From NCBI RefSeq assembly GCF_900107725.1, contig NZ_FNQO01000002.1:62001-126000 (forward strand): a DNA stretch of 64,000 bases, given 5' to 3'. The position numbers and the translations under genes were made by a program. Below the pieces are notes generated by a model. The model did no database searches and was not told where the DNA came from. It was given only the letters and a program-made list of their open reading frames with translations. Of the stretch, positions 26,803 through 36,302 are shown piece after piece (the stretch's first letter is position 1; every line of letters begins with the position of its first letter). The stretch comes from Microbulbifer marinus (GTDB lineage Bacteria; Pseudomonadota; Gammaproteobacteria; Pseudomonadales; Cellvibrionaceae).

Positions 26803-28149
26803 CTAGGCGGATTCGGTTCTGCGCGCCGGGCGCCTGCGGCGGCGCGGGCGCTCGGCATCGCCGCGCGGTGCCGCGTCGCCGCGGTTGCCGCTGCGACCGC
26901 GGCCGTTGCCACGGGGATTGTCCTCGCGTCGCTGCCCGCCGCCGTTGCGACCCTGTCCACCGCCACTGCGATTCTGTCCACCGCGCGGCTTGTGGCTGCC
27001 GGATTCCGGCAGCTGGTGGTCGGGCTCAAATCCCTCGATCTCCTCCCGCGGCACCGGCTTCTTGATCAACCGCTCGATATCCCGCAGCTGTTTGATCTCG
27101 TCCGCACTGACCAGCGATACCGCCTGACCGCGCGCCCCGGCGCGGCCGGTGCGGCCGATACGGTGCACGTAATCTTCCGGAACGTTCGGTAAATCGAAGT
27201 TCACCACCTGCGGCAGCTGGTCGATATCGATTCCGCGCGCGGCGATATCGGTTGCCACCAGTATCTGCACCTTGCCGCTCTTGAAATCCGCCAGCGCCTT
27301 GGTGCGCGCGTTCTGGCTCTTGTTGCCGTGAATTGCCACCGCGCGGATCTTATCCGCCTCCAGCTGCTTCACCAGTTTGTTGGCGCCGTGCTTGGTGCGG
27401 CTGAATACCAGTGCCTGGTGCCAGTTGTTCTCGCGGATCAGGTGACTCAGCAGCTTCTGCTTGCGCGCCTTGTCCACCGGGTGCAGTTTCTGGCGCACGG
27501 TTTCTGTGGTGGTATTGCGCGGGCTGACATCGATCTCCAGCGGATCCTTGACCAGCCCCTTGGCGAGGCCGCGGATCTCCGGCGAGAAAGTCGCCGAGAA
27601 CAGCAGGTTCTGGCGCTTGGCCGGCAGGACCTTCAGGATGCGCTTGATATCGTGGATAAAGCCCATGTCCAGCATGCGGTCGGCTTCGTCCAGCACCAGT
27701 GCTTCCAGATTGTCGAAGCGGATAGCGCGCTGGTTGTAGAGATCCAGCAGGCGACCGGGAGTCGCCACCAGAATGTCTGCACCGCCGCGCAGGCGCATCA
27801 TCTGCGGATTGATTTTCACTCCACCAAACACCACAGAGTGACGCAGTGGCAGATACTTGCTGTAACCCTGCACATTGTCGAATACCTGTGCCGCCAGCTC
27901 GCGGGTCGGTGTCAACACCAGTGCGCGCACCTGGTTGTTGCGCGCGCGTTCTCCCTGGGACAAACGGTGCAGCAGAGGCAGGGTAAAGCCGGCGGTCTTG
28001 CCGGTACCGGTCTGCGCAGCAGCCATAATGTCGCCGCCCTTCATCACGGCGGGAATCGCCTGCGCCTGAATGGGTGTGGGTTCGCTGTAGCCCTGTTCCG
28101 CCACGGCGCGGGCAATCTCCTGGGCCAGGCCCAGATCTTCAAATAACAT
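26803..28149 (-). CDS. rhlE: DEAD-box RNA helicase RhlE
   Basis: A 448-residue ATP-dependent RNA helicase acting in ribosome assembly and RNA turnover. All core motifs are visible: Q motif [14 protein letters not shown], motif [26 protein letters not shown], motif [16 protein letters not shown], and in domain 2 [11 protein letters not shown] and [10 protein letters not shown]. The last 80 residues are a basic, Gly/Arg-rich, low-complexity tail typical of RhlE. Start chosen at ATG 28149 (MLFEDLGL), where the family begins; the frame extends 11 codons further. The roughly 500-bp gap upstream leaves room for a long 5' leader, common for cold-responsive helicase genes. Confidence 0.93.
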   Translation of the reverse strand: MLFEDLGLAQEIARAVAEQGYSEPTPIQAQAIPAVMKGGDIMAAAQTGTGKTAGFTLPLLHRLSQGERARNNQVRALVLTPTRELAAQVFDNVQGYSKYLPLRHSVVFGGVKINPQMMRLRGGADILVATPGRLLDLYNQRAIRFDNLEALVLDEADRMLDMGFIHDIKRILKVLPAKRQNLLFSATFSPEIRGLAKGLVKDPLEIDVSPRNTTTETVRQKLHPVDKARKQKLLSHLIRENNWHQALVFSRTKHGANKLVKQLEADKIRAVAIHGNKSQNARTKALADFKSGKVQILVATDIAARGIDIDQLPQVVNFDLPNVPEDYVHRIGRTGRAGARGQAVSLVSADEIKQLRDIERLIKKPVPREEIEGFEPDHQLPESGSHKPRGGQNRSGGGQGRNGGGQRREDNPRGNGRGRSGNRGDAAPRGDAERPRRRRRPARRTESA

Positions 28150-28654
28150 GTATAAAAACCTCGAATTGCGCCTTGGGCACAATTAAATAAGCTCGCCCCG
28201 CTCGCGGGTGCGAAGTAAAAATCGGGATTGGCGAACTTATGCTACTTGGCTCTGAGTTCGCGCCGCCGTCGAGTGACCGGTGATAGCACCGGCATGGTGC
28301 GGCATTCAGTAGAGAGGTCCGGGAAGAATTTAGGAAAAAATTCCGGGGGAGTTGCCGGCGGCTTGCCGGCCTACAGATGACGCAGCTGATCTCGGATCAG
28401 CGGCGGCACTATAACACACAGATCCCGACTGCATAGTTTTATTTACCGTTTTATTTCACCTAGATGCGATCGCGTTCTAGCCCGCCTATCGGTTAAACGA
28501 TTTACTTCAATGGGCGCCACCCCTTGGGGATCCCCAGACCACGACCGTAGGATACAAATACGGTTGCATAAGCGATCGAGGGCTTTGTAGAAGTTAAATT
28601 TCTGCTGAGGAAGTTTCGGCAACAACTGCAAAAGCAGTTAGGAGGTAGATAAAA
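28150..28654. other. Intergenic region between rhlE and the GNAT gene
   Basis: 505 bp without a credible gene. It holds a small palindrome GCTGATC-TCG-GATCAGC (28385-28401) and a REP-like element (28351-28376). The divergent promoters of rhlE and the acetyltransferase gene must lie here, but I cannot fix them. The segment 28400-28650 is noticeably more AT-rich than its surroundings. Confidence 0.5.
28351..28376. repeat. REP-like palindrome ending CCTACAG (copy 1)
   Basis: GCCGGC (28354-28359), a 5-nt spacer and GCCGGC (28365-28370), directly followed by CTACAG. The complement begins CTGTAGG plus a GC palindrome, the same build as the element at 58396-58424. It resembles REP-type extragenic repeats of gammaproteobacteria; two copies in the window are suggestive only. 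Confidence 0.35.
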
Positions 28655-29254
28655 ATGTCTACCTACAACAACACATGCAAAAATTACGAATCGGAAACGG
28701 TCACCTTGGGAAATGGACGCAGGGTAATGATTCGCCCGGTGTGCAGAAACGATGGCCAGTTGGAAAAAGATCTGATTGAGGGGTTGTCGCCCGAGACACG
28801 CCGCGACCGCTTTATTGGTGGTAGCTGCAAGGCCAGCGAAAAACTCATCGAACTGTTGACCGATAATGATCACCAGCAGCACGAGGCGTTTATCGCCGTG
28901 GCTGATAGCGACCACGCTCAACGCGCAGTGGCCGTAGCCCACTACGCGCTGGACGATGACGGCCACGGCTGTGAATGTGCCGTAGTGGTGAGCGATGCTT
29001 GGCAGGGCCTGGGTCTCGGCAGCCGAATGTTACAACGGCTGATCGACTCTGCCCGCGAGCACAATCTCGATCGGATTTACTCCATTGAGTCCGCCGACAA
29101 CGTGCGCGTGAAAGGCTTTGCCAAGTCTATGGGCTTCAGCTGCAAGGCGGACCCGCGCGACTACACGCTGCTGACTTATTCGCTCGACCTGCATCAGCCG
29201 GCTTTCGGGCCGACAGTTGCTGCAGCGCACAACATTGCTGCGCGCCCACGTTAG
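28655..29254 (+). CDS. GNAT-family acetyltransferase
   Basis: A 199-residue acetyltransferase with one GNAT domain over about 20-170, using acetyl-CoA. The acetyl-CoA pyrophosphate loop reads WQGLGLGSRMLQRL (Q/R-x-x-G-x-G/A pattern) near 120, and the last strand VKGFAKSMGFSCK marks the domain end. The start ATG has an excellent AGGAGGT eight to fourteen bases upstream. It resembles the acetyltransferase domain that in other proteins is joined to acyl-CoA synthetase (Pat type), but here stands alone. It is followed by a terminator hairpin. The acceptor (protein lysine or small molecule) is unknown. Confidence 0.83.
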   Translation: MSTYNNTCKNYESETVTLGNGRRVMIRPVCRNDGQLEKDLIEGLSPETRRDRFIGGSCKASEKLIELLTDNDHQQHEAFIAVADSDHAQRAVAVAHYALDDDGHGCECAVVVSDAWQGLGLGSRMLQRLIDSAREHNLDRIYSIESADNVRVKGFAKSMGFSCKADPRDYTLLTYSLDLHQPAFGPTVAAAHNIAARPR

Positions 29255-29290
29255 CCACGGGCAGCGCAAAAAAGTAAGGGAGGAAAGCCT

Positions 29291-29353
29291 ATGTGGCGTG
29301 CCGGTGAAAACAGGCGCGCCACTTTTTCTAGCGCCACTGATTCCTGCACCTAA
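29291..29353 (+). CDS. Possible 20-codon leader ORF upstream of mmsA
   Basis: An ATG with an almost ideal GGGAGG six bases upstream opens a 20-codon frame ([20 protein letters not shown]), ending 32 bp before mmsA. It spans the terminator-like hairpin at 29293-29322. That is the layout of a transcription-attenuation leader, but it has no run of Val, Ile or Leu codons that would fit the valine pathway. It may be chance. Confidence 0.25.
   Translation: MWRAGENRRATFSSATDSCT
29293..29329 (+). terminator. Intrinsic terminator between GNAT gene and mmsA
   Basis: GTGGCGTGCC (29293-29302) pairs with GGCGCGCCAC (29313-29322, one G-U pair), followed by TTTTTCT. It ends the acetyltransferase transcript or acts as an attenuator for mmsA. 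Confidence 0.7.
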
Positions 29354-29385
29354 ACTGTTCATGCATCGCTATCCGGGTGACCAGC

Positions 29386-30897
29386 ATGGACAACACAATT
29401 CCCGCCAAACTTCCCCTGTACCTGCACGGCAGTTGGGTCCAATCCCACAGCCACGAATGGCTGGATGTAACCAATCCCGCTACCGGTGAAGTGCTGACCC
29501 AGGCACCTTACACGACCGAAGACGAACTGCAGCGGGCGATAGACTCCGCCAGCGAGGCGTTCCAGAACTGGCGCGAAACGCCGGTGCCGGCCCGCGCGCG
29601 GCTGATGCTCAGATACCAGGAGCTGCTCAAGCAGCACCAGGAGGAGCTGGCCGAGATCCTGTGCGAGGAGACCGGCAAGACCTTCGAGGATGCGAAGGGC
29701 GATATCTGGCGCGGTATCGAGGTGGTCGAACAGGCGGCCAATATCGCCGCGCTGACGATGGGAGAGACAGTCGAGAATGTGGCATCAAGCATCGACTGCT
29801 ATTCGTATCTGCAACCGCTCGGTGTCTGCGCCGGCATCACTCCGTTCAACTTCCCGGCAATGATTCCGCTGTGGATGTTCCCGATGGCGATTGCCTCCGG
29901 CAACACCTTTGTACTAAAGCCGTCAGAACAGGATCCAATTACCCCGTGCAAGCTGGCGGAATTGTTTGAAGAGGCCGGCGCCCCCAGGGGGGTATTGCAG
30001 GTGGTGCACGGTGGCAGGGAACAGGTGGATTTCCTGCTCGAGCACCCGGACATAAAGACTATCTCCTTCGTCGGCTCGGTGCCCGTGGGCCAACATATCT
30101 ACCGCACCGGCACCGATCACCTGAAGCGGGTACAGGCCTTCGCCGGCGCCAAGAATCATATGGTGGTGATGCCGGACGCGAACAAGCAGGCGGTACTGAA
30201 CAATGTGGTCGGCTCCTCGGTCGGCGCCGCCGGCCAGCGCTGTATGGCCATCTCGGTGGTTGTACTGGTGGGCGAGGCGCAGCAATGGATTCCGGAGATT
30301 CGCGACACCATGGCGAAGGTGCGCCCGGGTTATTGGAAGGATCCGAAGGCGGACTTCGGCCCGTTGATTTCACCTACGGCGCGCGAACGGGTGCTGAGCT
30401 ATATCGCCAACGGCAAGGCCGAGGGTGCCAGCTGTCTTCTGGACGGCTCCGAGGTAAAAGTCGACGGCTACCCGAACGGCAACTGGGTCGGGCCGACGCT
30501 GTTTGCCGATGTCATGCCGGAGATGTCGATCTACACGGACGAAATCTTCGGCCCGGTGCTGTGCCTGGTCAACACCGATACGCTCGACGACGCCATCCGG
30601 CTGATCAACGACTGCCCCTACGGCAACGGCACCTCGATCTTTACCTCGAGCGGCGCCGCGGCGCGCAAGTATCAGCACGAAATCCTCGTCGGCCAGGTGG
30701 GTATCAACGTGCCGATTCCGGTGCCGCTGCCGTTTTTTAGTTTTACGGGCTGGCGCGCGTCCTTCTACGGCGACCAGCACGCCTACGGCAAACAGGCGGT
30801 GCGTTTCTACACCGAGACCAAGACGATTACCGCGCGCTGGTTCGATGCGGATATCGAACACGCGGAACATCCGAACATGACCATTCACCTGAAATAA
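29386..30897 (+). CDS. mmsA: Methylmalonate-semialdehyde dehydrogenase (acylating)
   Basis: A 503-residue CoA-acylating aldehyde dehydrogenase that converts methylmalonate semialdehyde to propionyl-CoA in valine (and beta-alanine or inositol) catabolism. ALDH marks include the NAD-binding [13 protein letters not shown], and the catalytic Cys in [13 protein letters not shown]. The C-terminal [15 protein letters not shown] segment is characteristic of MmsA. I choose ATG 29386 (MDNTIPAKL), with GGGTGA five bases upstream, over a GTG three codons earlier. mmsB follows after 28 bp, forming the well-known mmsAB pair. Confidence 0.95.
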   Translation: MDNTIPAKLPLYLHGSWVQSHSHEWLDVTNPATGEVLTQAPYTTEDELQRAIDSASEAFQNWRETPVPARARLMLRYQELLKQHQEELAEILCEETGKTFEDAKGDIWRGIEVVEQAANIAALTMGETVENVASSIDCYSYLQPLGVCAGITPFNFPAMIPLWMFPMAIASGNTFVLKPSEQDPITPCKLAELFEEAGAPRGVLQVVHGGREQVDFLLEHPDIKTISFVGSVPVGQHIYRTGTDHLKRVQAFAGAKNHMVVMPDANKQAVLNNVVGSSVGAAGQRCMAISVVVLVGEAQQWIPEIRDTMAKVRPGYWKDPKADFGPLISPTARERVLSYIANGKAEGASCLLDGSEVKVDGYPNGNWVGPTLFADVMPEMSIYTDEIFGPVLCLVNTDTLDDAIRLINDCPYGNGTSIFTSSGAAARKYQHEILVGQVGINVPIPVPLPFFSFTGWRASFYGDQHAYGKQAVRFYTETKTITARWFDADIEHAEHPNMTIHLK

Positions 30898-30925
30898 AAG
30901 CGCGCACGCTTCAGGGAGAAAAACG

Positions 30926-31816
30926 ATGGGCAAGACAGTGGCATTCTTCGGACTCGGCCATATGGGTGGTCCCATGGCCGCCAACCTGGTCGAGGCAGGC
31001 TTTACCGTAAAGGGCTTCGATCCGGTGGCGGCATTGCTGGATATTTCCGCCAGCCGCGGCGTCGGCAAGGCGTCGTCACCGCTCGAAGCCGTCGCCGGTG
31101 CGGACTACGTGCTGAGCATGCTGCCGAACGGCGAAGATGTCGAAGCGCTGTATATCGACCGGGACAAACTGCTCGACCATATCGCCGAAACAACGCTGGT
31201 GATCGACTGTTCCACCGTCGCTGCCAGCAGCTCCAGGCGTCTGATCACGGAGGCGCAGCAGCGCGGGCTGGATGCGATCGAGGCGCCGGTGTCCGGCGGC
31301 GTCGCCGGAGCCGTCGCCGGCACGCTCAGTTTTATGTGCGGTGGCGAGACGGCCAATGTCGAGCGCGCGCGGGAAGTGCTGCAACATATGGGCAGCAACG
31401 TTTTCCACGCCGGCCCCGCAGGCGCCGGGCAGACCGCGAAGATGTGCAACAACATGCTGCTGGCCATCCATATGATCGGCACCGCCGAGGCACTGCAACT
31501 GGGCGTCGACAACGGCCTGGACCCTAAGGTGCTATCGGAAATCATGCAGAAAAGTTCCGGCGCCAACTGGTCACTGGAGAAATACAATCCCTATCCGGGC
31601 GTGATGGAGAATGTGCCGGCGAGCAAGAACTATGAGGGCGGCTTTATGGTAAAGCTGATGTGCAAGGATTTGGGCCTGGCACAGCAGGCGGCGACCGCCA
31701 GCCGGTCCTATACGCCGCTGGGCTCACTGGCGCGCAACTTGTACGGGCTGCATAGCTTGGCGGGAAATAACGAACTGGATTTTTCCAGCATCCAGACATT
31801 GTTTAATAGAAAATAA
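30926..31816 (+). CDS. mmsB: 3-hydroxyisobutyrate dehydrogenase
   Basis: A 296-residue NAD-dependent beta-hydroxyacid dehydrogenase oxidising 3-hydroxyisobutyrate to methylmalonate semialdehyde, the substrate of the preceding mmsA product. Rossmann motif GLGHMGGPMAANL is at 7-19, the substrate-binding DAPVSGG-type loop reads EAPVSGGVAGA, and the catalytic lysine sits in GAGQTAKMCNNML. GGGAG lies upstream of the ATG. The two genes encode consecutive steps; the earlier valine-pathway genes are not in this window. A bidirectional terminator lies 116 bp after the stop. Confidence 0.95.
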   Translation: MGKTVAFFGLGHMGGPMAANLVEAGFTVKGFDPVAALLDISASRGVGKASSPLEAVAGADYVLSMLPNGEDVEALYIDRDKLLDHIAETTLVIDCSTVAASSSRRLITEAQQRGLDAIEAPVSGGVAGAVAGTLSFMCGGETANVERAREVLQHMGSNVFHAGPAGAGQTAKMCNNMLLAIHMIGTAEALQLGVDNGLDPKVLSEIMQKSSGANWSLEKYNPYPGVMENVPASKNYEGGFMVKLMCKDLGLAQQAATASRSYTPLGSLARNLYGLHSLAGNNELDFSSIQTLFNRK

Positions 31817-31931
31817 CGAAAATAGAATTCCGAAACTTTTCAGAGAAAAAACAAATAGCCCAGAGTTTTTATCCATTCCTCAAAACTGCAATACGCTATT
31901 CAAACTCGCCAGATTTATATGCCGTAAAAAC

Positions 31932-31959
31932 AAAAAGCCCCGCATCGGCGGGGCTTTTT
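31932..31959. terminator. Bidirectional intrinsic terminator
   Basis: AAAAAGCCCCGC (31932-31943), a 4-nt loop and GCGGGGCTTTTT (31948-31959), between convergent mmsB and parE. It has T-runs for both directions. Confidence 0.93.
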
Positions 31960-31974
31960 CAGTGGGGCGAACGG

Positions 31975-33861
31975 TTATCCGACTTCCGCCAGGTTGCCTT
32001 TTGTCTCCAGCCACTGCTTGCGATCACCAGCGCGTTTCTTCGCCAGCAGCATGTCGAGCAGCTGATTGCTGTCATCACCGGCATCGATGTACAGCTGCAC
32101 CAGTCGGCGCGTGTCCGGATCCATGGTGGTCTCGCGCAGCTGCAGCGGGTTCATCTCACCGAGGCCCTTGAAGCGGGTGACCTGCACCTTGCCCTTTTTC
32201 TTCTCGGCGGTGATGCGGTCGAGGATGCCCTGCTTTTCCGCTTCATCCAGCGCGTAGTAGACATCCTTGCCGATATCGATGCGGAACAGCGGCGGCATGG
32301 CGACGTACACGTGGCCCTCGGTGACCAGTGGACGGAAGTGGCGCAGGAACAGCGCGCACAGCAGCGTGGCGATGTGCAGGCCGTCGGAGTCGGCGTCGGC
32401 GAGGATACAGATCTTGTTGTAGCGCAGCCCCTCGAGGTTGTCGCTGCCCGGATCCACCCCCAGGGCCACGGCGATATCGTGCACTTCCTGGCTGGCGAGA
32501 ATCTCGGCCGAATCCACTTCCCAGGTATTCAGGATCTTGCCGCGCAGCGGCATGATCGCCTGGAATTCACGGTCGCGGGCCTGCTTGGCGGAACCGCCGG
32601 CGGAGTCACCCTCCACCAGGAAGAGTTCGGAGCGGGACGTATCGCCGCTGGAACAGTCCGCCAGCTTGCCCGGCAGTGCCGGCCCCTGGGTGACTTTCTT
32701 GCGCGCGACCTTTTTCGCCGAGCGCACGCGCTTCTGCGCGTTGCTGATACACAATTCCGCGAGGCGATCGCCCTCTTCCGTATGCTGGTTCAGCCACAGG
32801 CTGAACGCATCCTTGGCCACGCCGGAAATAAACGCTGTCGCCTCGCGGGACGACAGGCGCTCCTTGGTCTGGCCGGAGAACTGCGGATCGGCCAGCTTGG
32901 CCGACAGCACGTAGGAACACTGAGCCCAGATATCCTCCGGCCCGAGCTTGATACCGCGCGGCAGCAGGTTGCGGATCTCGCAATAGTCGCGCATCGCCTC
33001 CAGCAGGCCGGAGCGCAGGCCGTTGACGTGGGTGCCGCCCTGGGCAGTCGGAATCAGGTTCACGTAGGATTCGGCGGTGATCTCGCCGCCCTCCGGCAGC
33101 CACTGCACCGCCCAGTCGGCGGCCTCGGTGGAAGCGGCAAAACTGCCGACAAACGGTTCGGCAGGCAGAACTTCCCAGCCCTGGTTGGCGGCCGCCAGAT
33201 AATCCTTCAGGCCGTCCTCATAGAACCACTGATCGGATTCACCGTCCTGCTCATTGATAAAGGTGACGGTCAGGCCCGGACAGAGTACCGCCTTGGCGCG
33301 CAGCAGGTGGCGCAGGCGCGGCACGGAAAACTTGGCGGAATCGAAGTATTTCGGATCCGGCATAAAGCGCACGCTGGTGCCGGTGGTGCGCTTGGCGCAG
33401 TCGCCAATCACTTCCAGGTCCGAGGCCTTGTTGCCGTCCTGGAAGCCGATGCGGTGCACATGCCCGTCGCGCTGGATGGTAACTTCCAGCACTTTGGACA
33501 GCGCGTTCACTACCGACACGCCGACCCCGTGCAGACCGCCGGAGAACTGGTAGTTCTTGTTGGAGAACTTGCCGCCGGCGTGTAGCGTGGACAGGATCAC
33601 CTCGACCCCGGGGCGCCCCTGCTCCGGGTGGATATCCACCGGCATGCCGCGACCGTCGTCGCTGACCGACAGCGAGTGATCCTTGTGCAATACGACTTCG
33701 ATCTTCTTGGCGTGGCCGGCGAGGGCCTCGTCGACACTGTTGTCGATCACCTCCTGCGCCAGATGGTTGGGGCGCGTGGTATCCGTGTACATGCCCGGGC
33801 GCTTGCGCACCGGATCTAGCCCCGTGAGTACCTCAATATCTTCGGCGGAATAGTTGGCCAT
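31975..33861 (-). CDS. parE: DNA topoisomerase IV subunit B
   Basis: A 628-residue ATPase subunit of topoisomerase IV, which decatenates daughter chromosomes with ParC. The GHKL ATP site is visible as EVIDNSVDEALAG and DDGRGMPV, then LHAGGKFSNKNYQFSGGLHG (in part) with the lid motif. The TOPRIM domain has LVEGDSAGGSAKQARDR and ADADSDGLHI with the metal aspartates. The C terminus MDPDTRRLVQL matches ParE. It is last in the nudF-yqiB-cpdA-(lipoprotein)-yqiA-parE run, 12 bp after yqiA. Confidence 0.97.
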   Translation of the reverse strand: MANYSAEDIEVLTGLDPVRKRPGMYTDTTRPNHLAQEVIDNSVDEALAGHAKKIEVVLHKDHSLSVSDDGRGMPVDIHPEQGRPGVEVILSTLHAGGKFSNKNYQFSGGLHGVGVSVVNALSKVLEVTIQRDGHVHRIGFQDGNKASDLEVIGDCAKRTTGTSVRFMPDPKYFDSAKFSVPRLRHLLRAKAVLCPGLTVTFINEQDGESDQWFYEDGLKDYLAAANQGWEVLPAEPFVGSFAASTEAADWAVQWLPEGGEITAESYVNLIPTAQGGTHVNGLRSGLLEAMRDYCEIRNLLPRGIKLGPEDIWAQCSYVLSAKLADPQFSGQTKERLSSREATAFISGVAKDAFSLWLNQHTEEGDRLAELCISNAQKRVRSAKKVARKKVTQGPALPGKLADCSSGDTSRSELFLVEGDSAGGSAKQARDREFQAIMPLRGKILNTWEVDSAEILASQEVHDIAVALGVDPGSDNLEGLRYNKICILADADSDGLHIATLLCALFLRHFRPLVTEGHVYVAMPPLFRIDIGKDVYYALDEAEKQGILDRITAEKKKGKVQVTRFKGLGEMNPLQLRETTMDPDTRRLVQLYIDAGDDSNQLLDMLLAKKRAGDRKQWLETKGNLAEVG

Positions 33862-33873
33862 AATTTTTATTGA

Positions 33874-34497
33874 TTACTGCTGGTTAAATAGAAATTCGAC
33901 AATGGGCTCGCAATAGCGCGCGAAGCCCTGAAAGCTGTGATCGCCCCCGTCTTCGATGGTCTGACGCTGGCCGCGGTAAAACGTCTCCGCGTCGCGGTAG
34001 TCGAGCGTCTCGTCGCCGCGCTGCGCCAACAGCCAGTAGCGGCCGCGCAGGGGCTGCCGCAGTTCGCCATCCAGTTGGCGCATGGTATCAACGTCTGCCT
34101 CGGTTAGGCGATATTCCTGCGACTCACCGCTGTATGGCTTCAGTACCTGCCCGACGTAAGCCGGCATAAAGCGCCCCGGATGCACCGCGGGGTTTACCAG
34201 TACCGCCGGCAGTCCATAGCGCTCCGCCAGGTAACTGGACCAGAAGCCGCCCATGGAGCTGCCCACCAGGCCTATGGGACCGCACCCACCGCTGTTCAGG
34301 AAGCGTTCCACCAGCGCGACCAGAGACTGCTGCGCGATGGCGGGATAGGGCGACACCTGCGGCGCACAGAAGACGATGCGCGGGTGCTCGGCGGCGAGGC
34401 GCTCGCGCATCAGCTGGCACTTGTAGGATTGCGGGGACGACAGAAAGCCGTGCAGGTAGATCAGCAACGGCCGCTGTTTTTGCTCTAATGCGGACAT
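33874..34497 (-). CDS. yqiA: YqiA-type alpha/beta-hydrolase (esterase)
   Basis: A 207-residue esterase of the UPF0227/YqiA family. The N terminus LIYLHGFLSSPQSYK carries the oxyanion-hole HGF, the nucleophile Ser is in GLVGSSMGGFWSSYLAERYG (in part), an Asp is in LLAQRGDETLDYRDA, and the His in GGDHSFQGF completes the triad. E. coli YqiA, just upstream of parE, has the same length and hydrolyses short acyl esters in vitro. The position before parE is conserved here. Its physiological substrate is unknown. Confidence 0.9.
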   Translation of the reverse strand: MSALEQKQRPLLIYLHGFLSSPQSYKCQLMRERLAAEHPRIVFCAPQVSPYPAIAQQSLVALVERFLNSGGCGPIGLVGSSMGGFWSSYLAERYGLPAVLVNPAVHPGRFMPAYVGQVLKPYSGESQEYRLTEADVDTMRQLDGELRQPLRGRYWLLAQRGDETLDYRDAETFYRGQRQTIEDGGDHSFQGFARYCEPIVEFLFNQQ

Positions 34498-34591
34498 GGG
34501 CGGGGATTATAACGCCCACGGCGGCAGGATTGGCGACTTGTGCCGGGATTGTCGATGCAACCCCGGGGCCGGGGCCACCCGGCATCCGCGG

Positions 34592-35290
34592 TCAGCGCAG
34601 GGATCTGTCCAGGCTGCTAAACGCGCGGCGCAGGTCCATGCGCATGTCCGCCCAGAATGCCGGCGGCGAGAAGCGCTGCAGGCGCTCGCCACCGGAGCCG
34701 GCAAAGGTATCGCCGAACTCGCGGCGGTCGCGGAACTGCAGGACGACGTTGCCGCTGCGGTCATACAGGGTGCCGGATAGAGTGCCGTAGGCGACGCTCT
34801 CCGAGAACACCTGCCGCAACCGGGTGGTCTGCTCGAGCGGGGCGGGCAGATAAAAGTTGGTCAGCCGCAACCGCAGCGTATAGTCCGCGGCGCCGCTGCC
34901 GGCAGCCAGCCGACCGCCCCGCGGGCCGAGAAAGTTTTCGGCAAACGCCTGTGCCATGGTCTGTTGCAGGCGGGCGCGCTCACTGGCATCCAGGGTGCGA
35001 TTGCGAAACCCTATTGGCTGGAGGCTGGAGGCATCCTGGCTGCGGTAGTCGATTTCGAGTGGCGCCAGGTACACGGAGGCACCGCTGAGATTAAGAGCAG
35101 GCGCGGCCGCCACCGCGTCCAGGCCGCTGCGGCGCGGCAACAGGCCTCTGGCGCCGGCCTCAGAACGAATCGCCGCATGGGCACCGGCGCCGCTAGCGGA
35201 CAATGCATCGCCCGATACGGCCGGCTGCTGGCCGCAGGCGGCCAGGAACAGGGGGGAAGCCAAGACTAGCGGCAGGAAAACGTTTCTCAT
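34592..35290 (-). CDS. Putative lipoprotein of unknown function (DUF3313-like)
   Basis: A 232-residue predicted lipoprotein: signal peptide with lipobox FLAAC (Cys about residue 19). The body, with SVYLAPLEID, ARLQQTMAQAFAENF and ADYTLRLRLTNFYL, resembles periplasmic lipoproteins of the DUF3313 type, a comparison from memory. Start set at ATG 35290 (MRNVFLPLVL); the frame extends 39 codons upstream without any signal. It sits between cpdA and yqiA, which are adjacent in E. coli and Pseudomonas, so it is an insertion into a conserved block. Function unknown. Confidence 0.72.
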   Translation of the reverse strand: MRNVFLPLVLASPLFLAACGQQPAVSGDALSASGAGAHAAIRSEAGARGLLPRRSGLDAVAAAPALNLSGASVYLAPLEIDYRSQDASSLQPIGFRNRTLDASERARLQQTMAQAFAENFLGPRGGRLAAGSGAADYTLRLRLTNFYLPAPLEQTTRLRQVFSESVAYGTLSGTLYDRSGNVVLQFRDRREFGDTFAGSGGERLQRFSPPAFWADMRMDLRRAFSSLDRSLR

Positions 35291-35431
35291 ACATCGCCTC
35301 ACAAGGTCCCGCATACAGCTGGAGCATTCATTGTAAGGCCGGCAAAGGGGAAAGACAGGTTTTGAGTAACGACTGCGGCTGGCGCCGGACAGCCGCCGAC
35401 CAAGCATTCACGAACAGAGCAGCAGGCTGGC

Positions 35432-36259
35432 TCAGTAGCCGGCCGAAGCCAGGTCGACGCTGTACTCGGACACGGTGACGCGCTCCACGCCTGTTTCATA
35501 GCTGCCATCGTCGCACAGCTCGAACCAGCGATAGCCGGGCATTTCTTCATCAACGGCAAAGGGCCCGCTGCCCGGCGTGAACTGCACCGATGTGGAAGGT
35601 GTTGCATGGAGGCCCACGCTGCCAAGGCCGGGGCGGTCGAGCCGGCTGTCGAACTGCTGGTGCACATGCCCCCACACCAGGGCCTTCACATTCTCGGCAT
35701 CGCCAATCAACTGCAGAAAGCGCTCAGCGCCCTCGCGCAGCATATGGCCGTCGATCCAGTCACTGCCCACCGGCACCGGCTGGTGATGCATCAGAATCAT
35801 CACCGGGTGTTCGCGACACTCCGTCAGCAGCTGCTGCAAGCGCGTCAGTTGTTCGTCACTGAGCCCGCCGCAAATGTGACCTTCCAGGCTGGTGTCCAGC
35901 AGCAGCAACCGCCAATTGCCCAGCGCTACCAGTTCCGCGCAGCGGCTCGGGGCGAACTGCCGCATGCGCGCGGCATCGTCGTGGTTGCCGGGCAGCCAGT
36001 ACCACGGCGTGCGCACGGGCTGCATTTTCTGCAGGAAGCGGCGATAGGCCGCCTCGGAGCCATTGGCACTGATATCGCCGGTAGCAACCAACAAATCCGC
36101 GCCCGGCTGCTGTGCACCGATGGCCCGCAGCACTTCGTCCAGGGTGTGACCGGTGTCCAGACCCAGCAACTGGTAGTCAGGCCGACCGCCGATATGGGGG
36201 TCGGTAAACTGAACCAGGCGATGTACGGACCCGATTGACTGTTTGCGCTCGCGACTCAC
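35432..36259 (-). CDS. cpdA: 3',5'-cyclic-AMP phosphodiesterase
   Basis: A 275-residue class III cAMP phosphodiesterase of the calcineurin-like metallophosphatase fold, the same length as E. coli CpdA. Metal motifs appear in order: FTDPHIGG (Asp-x-His), VATGDISANGSE (Gly-Asp), LPGNHDDAA (Gly-Asn-His-Asp type), LMHHQPVP and GHVHQQ. I choose GTG 36259, which has AAGGTGAG at good spacing. An in-frame ATG at 36280 and the frame opening at 36319 would add 7 or 20 residues and overlap the yqiB end. It would lower cAMP and thus damp Crp/Vfr signalling. Confidence 0.9.
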   Translation of the reverse strand: MSRERKQSIGSVHRLVQFTDPHIGGRPDYQLLGLDTGHTLDEVLRAIGAQQPGADLLVATGDISANGSEAAYRRFLQKMQPVRTPWYWLPGNHDDAARMRQFAPSRCAELVALGNWRLLLLDTSLEGHICGGLSDEQLTRLQQLLTECREHPVMILMHHQPVPVGSDWIDGHMLREGAERFLQLIGDAENVKALVWGHVHQQFDSRLDRPGLGSVGLHATPSTSVQFTPGSGPFAVDEEMPGYRWFELCDDGSYETGVERVTVSEYSVDLASAGY

Positions 36260-36302
36260 TTGCTCACCTTGTAAACACATCCATGTGCAACCCGGCAGAA
36301 CG

